Assembly: GCA_902571975.1 (NCBI GenBank)
Contig: CACGED010000003.1
Coordinates: forward strand, 1 to 64,000
From: an uncultured Pelagibacteraceae bacterium
GTDB lineage: Bacteria; Pseudomonadota; Alphaproteobacteria; Pelagibacterales; Pelagibacteraceae
DNA: 64,000 nt
Reading direction: 5' to 3'
The translations under genes were made by a program, and so were the position numbers. The notes under the pieces are model-generated. The model did no database searches. It was given only the letters and a program-made list of their open reading frames with translations, and was not told the DNA's origin. This document shows, in pieces, positions 1-9,005 of this stretch. Numbering within the stretch: the first letter of the stretch is position 1; each line of letters begins with the position of its first letter.

Positions 1-1
1 A

Positions 2-382
2 GAAAATTTAAAAATTAAGAAAAGATTTGATATTATTTTGAATATGGAAATTGTTGAACATGTTGAAGATGTTGATTTTTTCATTAAAGAAAGTTCAAAG
101 TTTTTAAAAAAATCAGGTGTGATGTTCATTGCTACCTTAAACAAAACACTTAAATCATATTTATTTGCGATTGTGGGAGCAGAATATGTTTTAAAGTGGC
201 TGCCAATAGGTACTCACGATTGGGAAAAATTTGTTAAACCAGAATATTTAACAGATATTTGTAAAAAAAATTCATTAAAGTTAAAAAAAATTGATGGAAT
301 GACTTTTAATCCTCTTTTAAATAAGTGGTCTGTTACCTCTGATAAATCTGTAAATTATATTTCAGAATTCAAAAAAGTTTAA
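2..382 (+). CDS. ubiG: UbiG, ubiquinone O-methyltransferase, C-terminal part (gene cut by window start)
   Basis: SAM-dependent methyltransferase for the O-methylation steps of ubiquinone synthesis. The reading frame is open from base 2, so the SAM-binding N-terminal half lies outside the window. The visible part has the family blocks NMEIVEHV, a TLNKTLKSY stretch matching the usual STLNRTxKSY, then GAEYVLKWLPIGTHDW and FVKPEYL, which are diagnostic for UbiG within class I methyltransferases. The first ATG in the window (base 44) is internal, not the true start. Its stop interlocks with that of the convergent DUF1178 gene (shared TTAA, 4-base overlap). Confidence 0.9.
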   Translation, partial: ENLKIKKRFDIILNMEIVEHVEDVDFFIKESSKFLKKSGVMFIATLNKTLKSYLFAIVGAEYVLKWLPIGTHDWEKFVKPEYLTDICKKNSLKLKKIDGMTFNPLLNKWSVTSDKSVNYISEFKKV

Positions 383-804
383 TTTTTATCGTCGTCAATC
401 CAGGGTATAATATCCGTATTTATTCCTTCTTCTCTTAATTCCTTAACATCTTTAAGTGAAGCACTACCATAAATCCCTTTTTTTGGTTTCTTTTTGTCAT
501 AATGAATTGATCTTGCCTTATAGGTAAAATTTTCTCCCACATACTCAAAATTATCTTTTACAAATTTTTTGTAATCGGAAAGTTTTTTTCGAACCTCTTT
601 ATATTTTTTTATTTCTTTTAAATTTTCCTTTTTTTTAGTGTTCAATAAATTAGGAGACATAAGTGACTTTTCAACATTTATTGATTCACAGGATTGGCAA
701 TTTAAAAGTTTTAATTTTAGCAACCTATCGTATTCACTAGAGGTACTAAACCAACTTTCAAATTCTTGTTTACAATCTTTACATTTTAACAAATACTTAA
801 TCAT
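379..804 (-). CDS. DUF1178 family protein
   Basis: A 141-residue protein typical of alphaproteobacteria, function unknown. The N-terminus MIKYLLKCKDCKQEFESWF carries a CxxC pair, followed near residue 36 by a second pair (CQSC), so a small zinc ribbon is likely. The C-terminal half is basic and lysine-rich. It lies downstream of argJ on the same strand (40 bases apart) and converges on ubiG. The family assignment comes from the N-terminal pattern; no enzymatic role can be read from the sequence. Confidence 0.8.
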   Translation of the reverse strand: MIKYLLKCKDCKQEFESWFSTSSEYDRLLKLKLLNCQSCESINVEKSLMSPNLLNTKKKENLKEIKKYKEVRKKLSDYKKFVKDNFEYVGENFTYKARSIHYDKKKPKKGIYGSASLKDVKELREEGINTDIIPWIDDDKN

Positions 805-844
805 GATTAATATTTAAATATTGATCTATGAAATTTCAATATAG

Positions 845-2146
845 TTAAGTCCTATAATCAGCGTTAATTTCTATATATTTTTTTGTTAAATCCATAGTGT
901 ACGATTTAAATTTTTTAATCCCTTGACCAATATCAACTTCTATTTCAATTGACTTACCTTTCATGTATTCCATAACTTTTTCTTCGTCGTAGGATTTGTA
1001 TAGAGATCCCTTGTGATAAATTTTATATGGTCCAAAAGAAATAGATAATTTTTGTTCATTAATTTTAGAGTCACTGTTTCCAATTGCCATAGCTACTCTC
1101 CCCCAGTTTGGATCTTCTCCTGCAATTGCTGTCTTAACTAATAATGAGTTTGCAATTTTAAAAGATATATTTTTTGCATCTTTTTCAGTTCTACAATTAA
1201 TACAATTAATAGAAATAAATTTTGAAGCTCCTTCTCCATCAGAAACAACTTGCTTTGCTAAATTCAACAAAACGTCATGAACTGCCTTGTTAAAATTTTT
1301 AAGTTTACTATCACTATATTTTTTAATTTCTGAATGATTAACTTTGCTTGTTGAAAATATTGAAACCATATCATTTGTACTTGTGTCACCATCACATGAA
1401 ATTGCATTGAATGTTGTCTTTATATTGTTTTTTAAGACATCATTTAAAACTGATGAGGATAAAGTTGCATCAGTAAATATATAACCCAATGTAGTAGCCA
1501 TATTTGGATAAATCATACCTGAGCCTTTTGCAATTCCGTAAATTTTTATTGTTGACGAACCAATTTTTGTTTCAGCCATTGATACTTTGGGTTTTAAATC
1601 TGTTGTGATTATGCCCATTGCAGCTTTCATCCAGATTAATTTATTTTGTGTATATTTTATTTTCTCAACTAATTCTGGTAATGAAGTTTTAATTTTTTCT
1701 AATGGAAATCTCTCTCCTATAGTACCTGTGCAACCAAAAAGTATTTCTTTTGAAGAAATTTTTTTCGGAGCATCTTCATCTCTCTTCTGTATCTCAGTTA
1801 ATTTAGAGGATAAGTCTAAAGAAATTTTTCTCAATGCGTCATGGCCTTCTGGACCTGTTAATGCATTGGCATTTCTAGTGTTAACTAATAATGCAAATAT
1901 TTTTTTTGCTTTGATTTTTTTATTCCATTTTAAATTTTCTGATATTAACTTTGATTGGGTGTATACAGAGGCATAATTTGCACCATCTCTAAAATAAAAT
2001 AAAACTAATTCATCTCTTTTAAATTTATATAAGCCAGCGCTGACTGCAGAAATTGAAACTCCATCAATATGATCTAAATCCTGAAAATCAACAATTTTAG
2101 AGCTTTGACTACTAATATTTATAAAATTGTTTATGTTAAATTTCAT
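845..2146 (-). CDS. argJ: ArgJ, bifunctional glutamate/ornithine acetyltransferase
   Basis: Transfers acetyl from N-acetylornithine to glutamate, recycling the acetyl group in arginine synthesis and releasing free ornithine. The autocleavage site lies in KGSGMIYPNMATTLGYIFTDA-like sequence (around residues 207-228); the first Thr after PNMA is the expected nucleophile. The C-terminal GEDPNWGRVAMAIGNS block is also typical. Length of 433 residues is near the usual 400-430. It is divergent from secA (58 bases). Its presence implies that ArgF (12967-13899) should receive ornithine rather than an acylated form. Confidence 0.95.
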   Translation of the reverse strand: MKFNINNFINISSQSSKIVDFQDLDHIDGVSISAVSAGLYKFKRDELVLFYFRDGANYASVYTQSKLISENLKWNKKIKAKKIFALLVNTRNANALTGPEGHDALRKISLDLSSKLTEIQKRDEDAPKKISSKEILFGCTGTIGERFPLEKIKTSLPELVEKIKYTQNKLIWMKAAMGIITTDLKPKVSMAETKIGSSTIKIYGIAKGSGMIYPNMATTLGYIFTDATLSSSVLNDVLKNNIKTTFNAISCDGDTSTNDMVSIFSTSKVNHSEIKKYSDSKLKNFNKAVHDVLLNLAKQVVSDGEGASKFISINCINCRTEKDAKNISFKIANSLLVKTAIAGEDPNWGRVAMAIGNSDSKINEQKLSISFGPYKIYHKGSLYKSYDEEKVMEYMKGKSIEIEVDIGQGIKKFKSYTMDLTKKYIEINADYRT

Positions 2147-2204
2147 GATATTTAAAATAATTAATTAATTACTATATATTTCTAATATTTAATTTTATAT
2201 CAAA

Positions 2205-4727
2205 ATGTTCAACCCTCTTAATATATTTTCAAAGCTCATTAAAAGCGGAAATGAAAAGGAACTAGGCCGAATTCAACAAATAGTCAATAAAGTTAATCTT
2301 TTGGAAAAAGATTTAGAAAATTTATCTGACGAAATGTTTCCAAAAAAAACTGAGCAGCTAATTGAAGAAATTAAAAATGGCAAAAGTCTAAACGACGTAT
2401 TACCTGAAGCTTTCTCAATGGTGAGAGAAGCCTCCAAAAGAATTAGAAATGAAAGACACTTTGATGTTCAGCTAATTGGTGGTGTTGTAATCCATGAGAA
2501 TAAAATTGCAGAAATGAAAACTGGAGAAGGGAAAACCTTAACTATAGCTCTTGCAGCTTTCCTTAATGCTCTGGAAAAAAAAGGTGTCCATATAGTAACT
2601 GTAAATGATTATTTGGCTAAGAGAGATAGCGAGAATATGGGTAAGATTTATGAGTTTTTAGGTTTAACTTGTGGATATATTAATACTGGGCAAGATGATT
2701 TGGAGAGAAAAGAAAATTATTCAAAAGATATAACATATTCTACTAATAGTGAATTAGGCTTCGATTATTTAAGAGATAATATGAAATTTTCTAAAGAGAC
2801 TATGGTTCAAAGAGAACATAATTATGCGATTGTTGATGAAATTGATTCCTGCTTAATTGATGAGGCTAGAACACCTCTAATAATTTCAGGAGCAACAGAA
2901 GATAAAACTAATCAATATGTTGCCGTTGATAAATTAGTAAAAAATTTAAAAGAAGAGGATTTTGAAATAGATGAAAAAGATAGAAATATTTTATTAACTA
3001 ATAAAGGTGTGGATAATGTTGAAAGTATATTTTCAAATGCTGGAATACTTAAAAATAAAAATTTTTATGATCCAGAAAACCTTCATATTGTTCATTTAGT
3101 TAATCAATCATTACGCGCAATCCATCTTTTTCAGAGTGGTAGAGATTATATTGTAAAAGATGGGCAAATAATAATTATTGATGAGCAAACAGGTAGACAA
3201 TTACCAGGAAGAAGGTTTGGTGATGGCCTTCATCAAAGTCTAGAAGCAAAAGAAAACTTAACAATTAATGCTGAAAATCAAACTTTAGCATCAATTACCT
3301 ACCAAAATTTCTTTAAACTCTACAAAAAAATAGCTGGTTGCACGGGTACAGCCTTAACAGAGTCAGAAGAGTTTTTTGAAATTTATAATCTACCAGTAGT
3401 GTCAATTCCTACTAATAAGCAGATGATCAGAAAAGATTCGAACGATCAAATATTTAGAACTAGTAAAGAAAAAGATGAAGCAATAATTAGTAAGATTGTT
3501 GAATGTAACGCAAAAGGACAGCCATTATTAGTTTTTACTTCAAGTATAAATAAGTCTGAACACTTCTCAAACTTACTAGACAAAAAAAATATAAAACACA
3601 CAGTTTTAAATGCGAAAAACCACCAAAGAGAAGCTGAAATTATTGCAGATGCAGGGAAAAGAAACTCAATAATTATTACTACAAGTATTTCAGGTAGAGG
3701 TGTTGATATCAAATTGGGAGGTCAGGATGAAAGTGATAAAGCTGAGATAAAAAAATTGGGAGGGTTGTTTGTCATTGGTACTGAAAGAATGGAAAGTAGG
3801 AGAGTCGATAATCAAGCAAGAGGAAGATCGGGCAGACAAGGTGATGAAGGTAGTTCTATATTCTATGTAAGTTTAGAGGATGATTTGATGAGAATATTTG
3901 GGTCTGAGTCTATGAATAATATACTTGAAAAACTTGGACTTAAAGATGGAGAAAGTATAGACCATCCTTGGATAAATAAAGCATTGGAAAGAGCACAACA
4001 AAAAGTTGAGGCAAGAAATTTTGATATTAGAAAAACTCTTTTAAAGTTTGACAATGTTTTAAACGATCAAAGGCAAGTAATATTTTCACAAAGAAATGAA
4101 GTAATAGAAAATAAAGACTCCAAGCAATATTCTGAAAATTTTCTAGATGAAATTATTGATGATTTGAAAATAAAAAAAACAAAAAAGTTAGCCAATGCAG
4201 GGTCAAATGAAATCAATATGCAATTAAAATCTTTATTTGGAAAATCATTTGAAGAAAGTGAAATTAATGAATTAGTTAATCTTGAAAATAAGGTGTTTGA
4301 AGAAAAAATTAAAAATAAATTTAAAAGTTCAAGAGAAGAAAGAATAAAAATGTTAAATGAAGAGCAATATAACGAAATAGAAAAAAGAATCTTTTTACAA
4401 CTAATTGATCAAAATTGGAAATTACATATTCAATATTTAGAACAATTAAGACAAGTCATTGGTTTAAGATCTTATGGACAAAGAGATCCATTAGTAGAAT
4501 ATAAGAAAGAAGCATTTACACTTTTTGAAAATTTATTAAGTAAACTTAAGTATGATTTAATTACAATTTTGTTTAATTTAAAACTCATAGAAAATAGCCA
4601 AGAAGAACCAAGCAATGAAAATTTAAGTAAAAAATTTGACGAGCTTTCAACAAAAAAGATTGGAAGGAATGAACCCTGCCCTTGTAAATCTGGAAAGAAA
4701 TATAAACATTGCCACGGAGCTTTATAA
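2205..4727 (+). CDS. secA: SecA, preprotein translocase ATPase
   Basis: Motor ATPase that drives proteins through SecYEG. At 840 residues it is slightly short for the family. Walker A is MKTGEGKT (residues 104-111); the DEAD-type box appears as VDEIDSCLIDEARTPLIISG; the helicase motif GRSGRQGDEG is present. The C-terminus ends in a zinc-binding SEC-C motif, GRNEPCPCKSGKKYKHCHG, used for SecB and lipid contact. There is no Shine-Dalgarno motif before ATG 2205. The stop overlaps the convergent accA stop by 6 bases. Confidence 0.97.
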   Translation: MFNPLNIFSKLIKSGNEKELGRIQQIVNKVNLLEKDLENLSDEMFPKKTEQLIEEIKNGKSLNDVLPEAFSMVREASKRIRNERHFDVQLIGGVVIHENKIAEMKTGEGKTLTIALAAFLNALEKKGVHIVTVNDYLAKRDSENMGKIYEFLGLTCGYINTGQDDLERKENYSKDITYSTNSELGFDYLRDNMKFSKETMVQREHNYAIVDEIDSCLIDEARTPLIISGATEDKTNQYVAVDKLVKNLKEEDFEIDEKDRNILLTNKGVDNVESIFSNAGILKNKNFYDPENLHIVHLVNQSLRAIHLFQSGRDYIVKDGQIIIIDEQTGRQLPGRRFGDGLHQSLEAKENLTINAENQTLASITYQNFFKLYKKIAGCTGTALTESEEFFEIYNLPVVSIPTNKQMIRKDSNDQIFRTSKEKDEAIISKIVECNAKGQPLLVFTSSINKSEHFSNLLDKKNIKHTVLNAKNHQREAEIIADAGKRNSIIITTSISGRGVDIKLGGQDESDKAEIKKLGGLFVIGTERMESRRVDNQARGRSGRQGDEGSSIFYVSLEDDLMRIFGSESMNNILEKLGLKDGESIDHPWINKALERAQQKVEARNFDIRKTLLKFDNVLNDQRQVIFSQRNEVIENKDSKQYSENFLDEIIDDLKIKKTKKLANAGSNEINMQLKSLFGKSFEESEINELVNLENKVFEEKIKNKFKSSREERIKMLNEEQYNEIEKRIFLQLIDQNWKLHIQYLEQLRQVIGLRSYGQRDPLVEYKKEAFTLFENLLSKLKYDLITILFNLKLIENSQEEPSNENLSKKFDELSTKKIGRNEPCPCKSGKKYKHCHGAL

Positions 4728-5828
4728 AAGAATACTTAAAAGTAAAATTAATAAAGCTATTGCAGAGACACCATAATAAATTTTAGAATTCTTCTTAAAG
4801 TTTTGATTAATATTTTCAAATACACTTGCCTTCATAGATAGATCATTTCCATCTTCTGATTGTGTTGTAAATCCTTTGTTTCTTCCAATAGACAAAAATT
4901 TATTTTTTCTATGAGTAAGAATTTCATTTTTATCCATTTTCTCAAAAAAATCTAAATTTTTCTTTAATGATTCTCTTACATTATCCAATATTAGATCTTT
5001 ATCACGATGAGCACCTCCAACTGGCTCTGGAATTATTTCATCAATAATATTCAATTTTAAAAGATCACTGGATGACATTTTCATTGCAGTTGCGGCTTCT
5101 AAAGTTTTTTTTGGGTCTCTCCATAAAATAGTGGCACATCCTTCCGGGGAAATTACAGAGTATATTGCATTTTGAAGCATAATTACTTTATTGGATGATG
5201 CTAAAGCTATTGCACCTCCAGATCCACCCTCTCCTATTATTATTGCAATTGTAGGAACTGTTAACTTCATTGAGCATTCAATAGATTTTGCTATTGCTTC
5301 TGCTTGACCTCTTTCCTCTGCGCCAACTCCTGGGTATGCTCCTGGAGTATCTACAATTGAAATAATTGGAATTTTAAACTTGTTAGCTAACTCCATAAGT
5401 CTAATTGTTTTTCTATAACCTTCTGGTCTCATCATTCCAAAATTGTGATCTATTCTTTTATTAAGATCTGATCCCTTTTCTTGACCAATTACTAAAACAG
5501 ATTTACCATCGAATTTTGCAAAACCAGCTATAACTGCTTTGTCTTCACCATAATATCTATCTCCAGAAAGTTGGATAAAGTCATCAAAAAGATTTTCAAC
5601 AAAAAATTTTGCTTTAGGTCTATCTTCATGACGTGCAACTAATGCTGTCTGCCATGGATTTAAGTTAGAATAAATTTTCTCTAACTTTTCATTTATTTCT
5701 TCTTCAACTTTGCTTATTCTTGAAGTATCGACTTCAGATAATCCCTCCTGATTATAAGGGTCTTTTAGTTTATCTAATTCTTCTTCAAGATTTTTGATAT
5801 CTGTCTCAAAATTTAGGTAATTTTTCAT
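4722..5828 (-). CDS. accA: AccA, acetyl-CoA carboxylase carboxyltransferase alpha, with added C-terminal membrane helix
   Basis: Alpha half of the carboxyltransferase that moves CO2 from biotin to acetyl-CoA to form malonyl-CoA; the partner AccD is at 28240. Family blocks include DLNKRIDHNFGMMRPEGYRK, IVDTPGAYPGVGAEERGQ, IIGEGGSGGAIA and SVISPEGCATILWRD. Usual length is about 320 residues and this one has 368. The normal core ends near KFLSIGRNKG. A tail of roughly 50 residues follows, ending in the hydrophobic YYGVSAIALLILLLSILL right before the stop, which looks like a tail anchor. The added segment overlaps the secA stop. Confidence 0.95.
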   Translation of the reverse strand: MKNYLNFETDIKNLEEELDKLKDPYNQEGLSEVDTSRISKVEEEINEKLEKIYSNLNPWQTALVARHEDRPKAKFFVENLFDDFIQLSGDRYYGEDKAVIAGFAKFDGKSVLVIGQEKGSDLNKRIDHNFGMMRPEGYRKTIRLMELANKFKIPIISIVDTPGAYPGVGAEERGQAEAIAKSIECSMKLTVPTIAIIIGEGGSGGAIALASSNKVIMLQNAIYSVISPEGCATILWRDPKKTLEAATAMKMSSSDLLKLNIIDEIIPEPVGGAHRDKDLILDNVRESLKKNLDFFEKMDKNEILTHRKNKFLSIGRNKGFTTQSEDGNDLSMKASVFENINQNFKKNSKIYYGVSAIALLILLLSILL

Positions 5829-5924
5829 TTAAAGTATGTATTATAAACAAAAAAGGCCATAAATTGTTAAAATAAGTAATTTTGATTGCGCAAAAATGAC
5901 AATTTATTATAAGATTTTCAATTT

Positions 5925-8075
5925 ATGAGAGAGCAATACATCAAAATCCACAACTTATCTGTAGCAAAAGAACTAGCTGATTTTGTCAAAAATGAGCTTT
6001 TATTGGATACTAATGTTGGTCCTGACGAGTTCTGGAAAGGCTTTGACAGAGTGGTACATGAATTAGCGCCTAAAAATAAAAAATTACTCGAAATCAGAGA
6101 AACATTACAACAAGAAATAGATCTGTGGCATAAAAAAAATAGAGACCGCGAGATTGACTATAATAAATATAAAAATTTTTTGGAAGAAATAGGTTATTTA
6201 AAAAAAGAAGGTGAAGATTTTAAAATATCAACTAAAAATTTAGATGAAGAAATATCCAACATAGCTGGGCCACAATTAGTTGTTCCAATAATGAACTCTA
6301 GATATAGCTTGAATGCTGCGAATGCAAGGTGGGTAAGCTTATATGACAGTCTTTATGGATCAAATATAATAGAGTCTGAAGAAAGTGGAAGTGAAAAATA
6401 TGATCCTTTAAGAGGACAAGAAGTAATTAAATACACTAGAAACTTTTTGAATAAATATTTTCCAATAAATGATCTTGACTGGAAAGATATTACTGGTTTG
6501 GCAGTAAATAATAAAAAACTCATAATACATAAGGAAAATAAAGAATATAATTTATTAGATTTAGAGAAGTTTATTGGTCATAGAGGGGATGCAGCCAAAC
6601 CAAATGCTATAATCTTAAAAAATAATAATCTTCATCTTGAAATAATTATTAATCCTAGAGCATTTAGTGCTGCAAGAGATGCTGCTGGTATAAGCGATAT
6701 TATAGTTGAGTCTGCTGTATCAACAATTTGTGACCATGAAGATAGTGTAGCAGCAGTAGATGCTGAAGATAAAGTAACTTGTTATAGAAATTGGCTAGGA
6801 TTGATGAAAGGAAATTTAAAATCAATATTTGAAAAAAATGGTAAAGAATTAGAAAGAAAACTTAATCCAGATAGGAGTTACACTTCACTGAATAGTGAAA
6901 AGTTAAAACTTCACGGAAGAAGTCTTTTGCTTGTGAGAAACGTTGGACACTTAATGACAAACCCTGCAATCACTTTAAATGATGGATCAGAAGTTCCTGA
7001 GGGAATAATGGATGCTTTCATAACCTCGGCAGCTTGTATTCATGATTTAAAAAGAAAAGGTAATTCAAGAGAAGGGTCAATTTATATTGTTAAACCAAAA
7101 ATGCATGGTCCAGAGGAAACAGAATTTACTAATTTAATTTTTACAAAAGTTGAAGAAGTTTTAAAATTAGAAAAAAATACAATTAAGTGTGGAATTATGG
7201 ATGAAGAAAGAAGAACATCTGCAAACCTTAAAGAATGTATTAGAACACTTAAAGATAGAGTATTTTTTATAAACACTGGATTTTTAGATAGAACTGGTGA
7301 TGAGATGCACACCTCAATGGAAGCTGGACCAATGATCAAAAAAGGAGATATGAAAGAATCCAAATGGATTAAAACCTATGAGGACAATAACGTAGATATA
7401 GGCTTAAAATGTGGGTTTTCAGGAGTTGCTCAAATAGGTAAAGGAATGTGGGCCATGCCTGACAAAATGAACGAAATGATGGAGCAAAAAATTGGACATG
7501 TGAATGCAGGCGCAAATTGTGCTTGGGTTCCTTCCCCAACTGCCGCTGCACTACATGTTATGCACTATCATGAAGTAAATGTTTTTGAAAAACAAAAAGC
7601 ATTATTAAAAAGAGAGCCATCAAAGTTATCTGATCTTCTTACTATTCCAATTGCAGATCGTCCTAATTGGTCTGTCGATGAAATTAATACTGAAATTTCA
7701 AATTCTGCTCAAACTATTTTAGGTTATGTAGTCAGATGGATTGATCAAGGTATAGGTTGTTCCAAAGTACCAGATATAAATGATATTGGATTAATGGAAG
7801 ATCGAGCAACCTTAAGAATTTCATCTCAACATATTGCCAATTGGCTTCATCATGGTTTATGCTCAAATAGACAGGTTCTTGAAATTTTAAAAAAAATGGC
7901 AAAAGTTGTTGATCAACAGAATAAAGACGACTCTGGCTATGAAAGTATGTCCCCAGAGTATGATAAATCTATTGCTTTTAAAGCAGCATGTGAATTAATC
8001 TTTCATGGAAAGTCACAGCCTTCTGGCTATACAGAACCTCTCTTGCACTTAAACAGATTAATTAAAAAAAGTTAA
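5925..8075 (+). CDS. glcB: Malate synthase G
   Basis: Condenses glyoxylate with acetyl-CoA to malate. At 716 residues it matches the single-chain G isoform (about 720). Recognisable blocks include [46 protein letters not shown], the [19 protein letters not shown] segment and [20 protein letters not shown]. It is divergent from accA with 96 bases between start codons. I could not find in that gap the tandem glycine-riboswitch pattern reported before glcB in Pelagibacter. The stop directly abuts that of convergent recR. Confidence 0.97.
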   Translation: MREQYIKIHNLSVAKELADFVKNELLLDTNVGPDEFWKGFDRVVHELAPKNKKLLEIRETLQQEIDLWHKKNRDREIDYNKYKNFLEEIGYLKKEGEDFKISTKNLDEEISNIAGPQLVVPIMNSRYSLNAANARWVSLYDSLYGSNIIESEESGSEKYDPLRGQEVIKYTRNFLNKYFPINDLDWKDITGLAVNNKKLIIHKENKEYNLLDLEKFIGHRGDAAKPNAIILKNNNLHLEIIINPRAFSAARDAAGISDIIVESAVSTICDHEDSVAAVDAEDKVTCYRNWLGLMKGNLKSIFEKNGKELERKLNPDRSYTSLNSEKLKLHGRSLLLVRNVGHLMTNPAITLNDGSEVPEGIMDAFITSAACIHDLKRKGNSREGSIYIVKPKMHGPEETEFTNLIFTKVEEVLKLEKNTIKCGIMDEERRTSANLKECIRTLKDRVFFINTGFLDRTGDEMHTSMEAGPMIKKGDMKESKWIKTYEDNNVDIGLKCGFSGVAQIGKGMWAMPDKMNEMMEQKIGHVNAGANCAWVPSPTAAALHVMHYHEVNVFEKQKALLKREPSKLSDLLTIPIADRPNWSVDEINTEISNSAQTILGYVVRWIDQGIGCSKVPDINDIGLMEDRATLRISSQHIANWLHHGLCSNRQVLEILKKMAKVVDQQNKDDSGYESMSPEYDKSIAFKAACELIFHGKSQPSGYTEPLLHLNRLIKKS

Positions 8076-8681
8076 TTAAGCTTCAAGTTTTTTTCTATTT
8101 TTAAAAGCAGATATAAGAGTACCGTCGTCTAAATTTTCGATTTCCCCACCTACTGGTAAACCTTGTGCTAGTTTTGAAATCTTAATGTTTGTTTTTTTTA
8201 GAGTATCTTGAATATAAAATGCAGTAGTTTGACCCTCCACGGTTGCACTTGTTGCCAAAATTACCTCATCTATATTATCCCTACTTATTCTTTCTACTAG
8301 AGAATTGATCAGCAGGTCTTCCTTGTTTTGACTATTATTATTTGAAAGTGTTCCTCCAAGAATATGATAGTAACCTTGAAAAATAGATGAACTTTCTATT
8401 GCCCATTGGTCTGAAATATTTTCTACAACACAAATTTTATTAAATCTTTTACTTTTATTTTCACAATTATCACATGGACTATTATTTGATTTTAAAGTTC
8501 CACAAATTTTACATCTAATGACGTTTTTAAATACTTCACTTAAGTTCTGAGCCAATGGTTTTAACAATTCTTGACGATTATTAATCATTTTCAAAATCAT
8601 TCTTTTTGCAGACTTAGGTCCTAGCCCTGGTAATTTAGATATTAGCTTAATTAAATTTTCTATTTCAGGAATATTTTGCAT
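8076..8681 (-). CDS. recR: RecR, recombination mediator
   Basis: Part of the RecFOR system that loads RecA on gapped DNA. The 201-residue chain has the helix-hairpin-helix segment LPGLGPKSAKRM, a four-cysteine zinc finger (CKICG plus CDNC), and a TOPRIM domain containing LATSATVEGQTTAFYI. It is third in a dnaX-ybaB-recR operon, the classic bacterial order, 5 bases after ybaB. Confidence 0.95.
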   Translation of the reverse strand: MQNIPEIENLIKLISKLPGLGPKSAKRMILKMINNRQELLKPLAQNLSEVFKNVIRCKICGTLKSNNSPCDNCENKSKRFNKICVVENISDQWAIESSSIFQGYYHILGGTLSNNNSQNKEDLLINSLVERISRDNIDEVILATSATVEGQTTAFYIQDTLKKTNIKISKLAQGLPVGGEIENLDDGTLISAFKNRKKLEA

Positions 8682-8686
8682 TTAAA

Positions 8687-9004
8687 TTATAAAGGCCACT
8701 TAAATCCAGGTATTCCAAAATTTCCTGAGGCCTTAGAAATTTCCTCTGCTGTTTTTGATTTAAGTTGTGATTTTGCGTTATTATGAGCAGCAGTAATAAG
8801 ATCTTCTAATATTACTTTTTCTTCTTTTAAAACATTTTCACTAAGTTTAATTGAAATCATAGTGCCCTCTCCATTTAGAGTAACCTTTACATCATTAGCT
8901 CCTGAGACACCTTCAACCTCGATCTTTTTAATGTTTTCTTGGCTTTCTTTCATTTTGCTCTCAATTTCTTTAGCTTTTTCCATTAATTTTGAAAAATCTG
9001 TCAT
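8687..9004 (-). CDS. ybaB: YbaB/EbfC family nucleoid-associated protein
   Basis: A small dimeric DNA-binding protein of 105 residues. The N-terminal half is a charged helix (MEKAKEIESKMKESQENI). The core KIEVEGVSGANDVKVTLNGEG and the C-terminal ASGNFGIPGF are family signatures. It sits between dnaX (1 base upstream) and recR (5 bases downstream), its normal genomic place, suggesting co-expression with replication and repair functions. Confidence 0.93.
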   Translation of the reverse strand: MTDFSKLMEKAKEIESKMKESQENIKKIEVEGVSGANDVKVTLNGEGTMISIKLSENVLKEEKVILEDLITAAHNNAKSQLKSKTAEEISKASGNFGIPGFKWPL

Positions 9005-9005
9005 T

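Noticed and set aside
1587-1976. 129-residue plus-strand frame inside argJ
   Set aside because: Shadow of a clear argJ coding sequence, with low-complexity hydrophobic composition typical of antisense frames in AT-rich DNA.
5829-5924. Glycine riboswitch before glcB
   Set aside because: I looked for it because it is known in Pelagibacter, but the gap lacks the conserved core segments.
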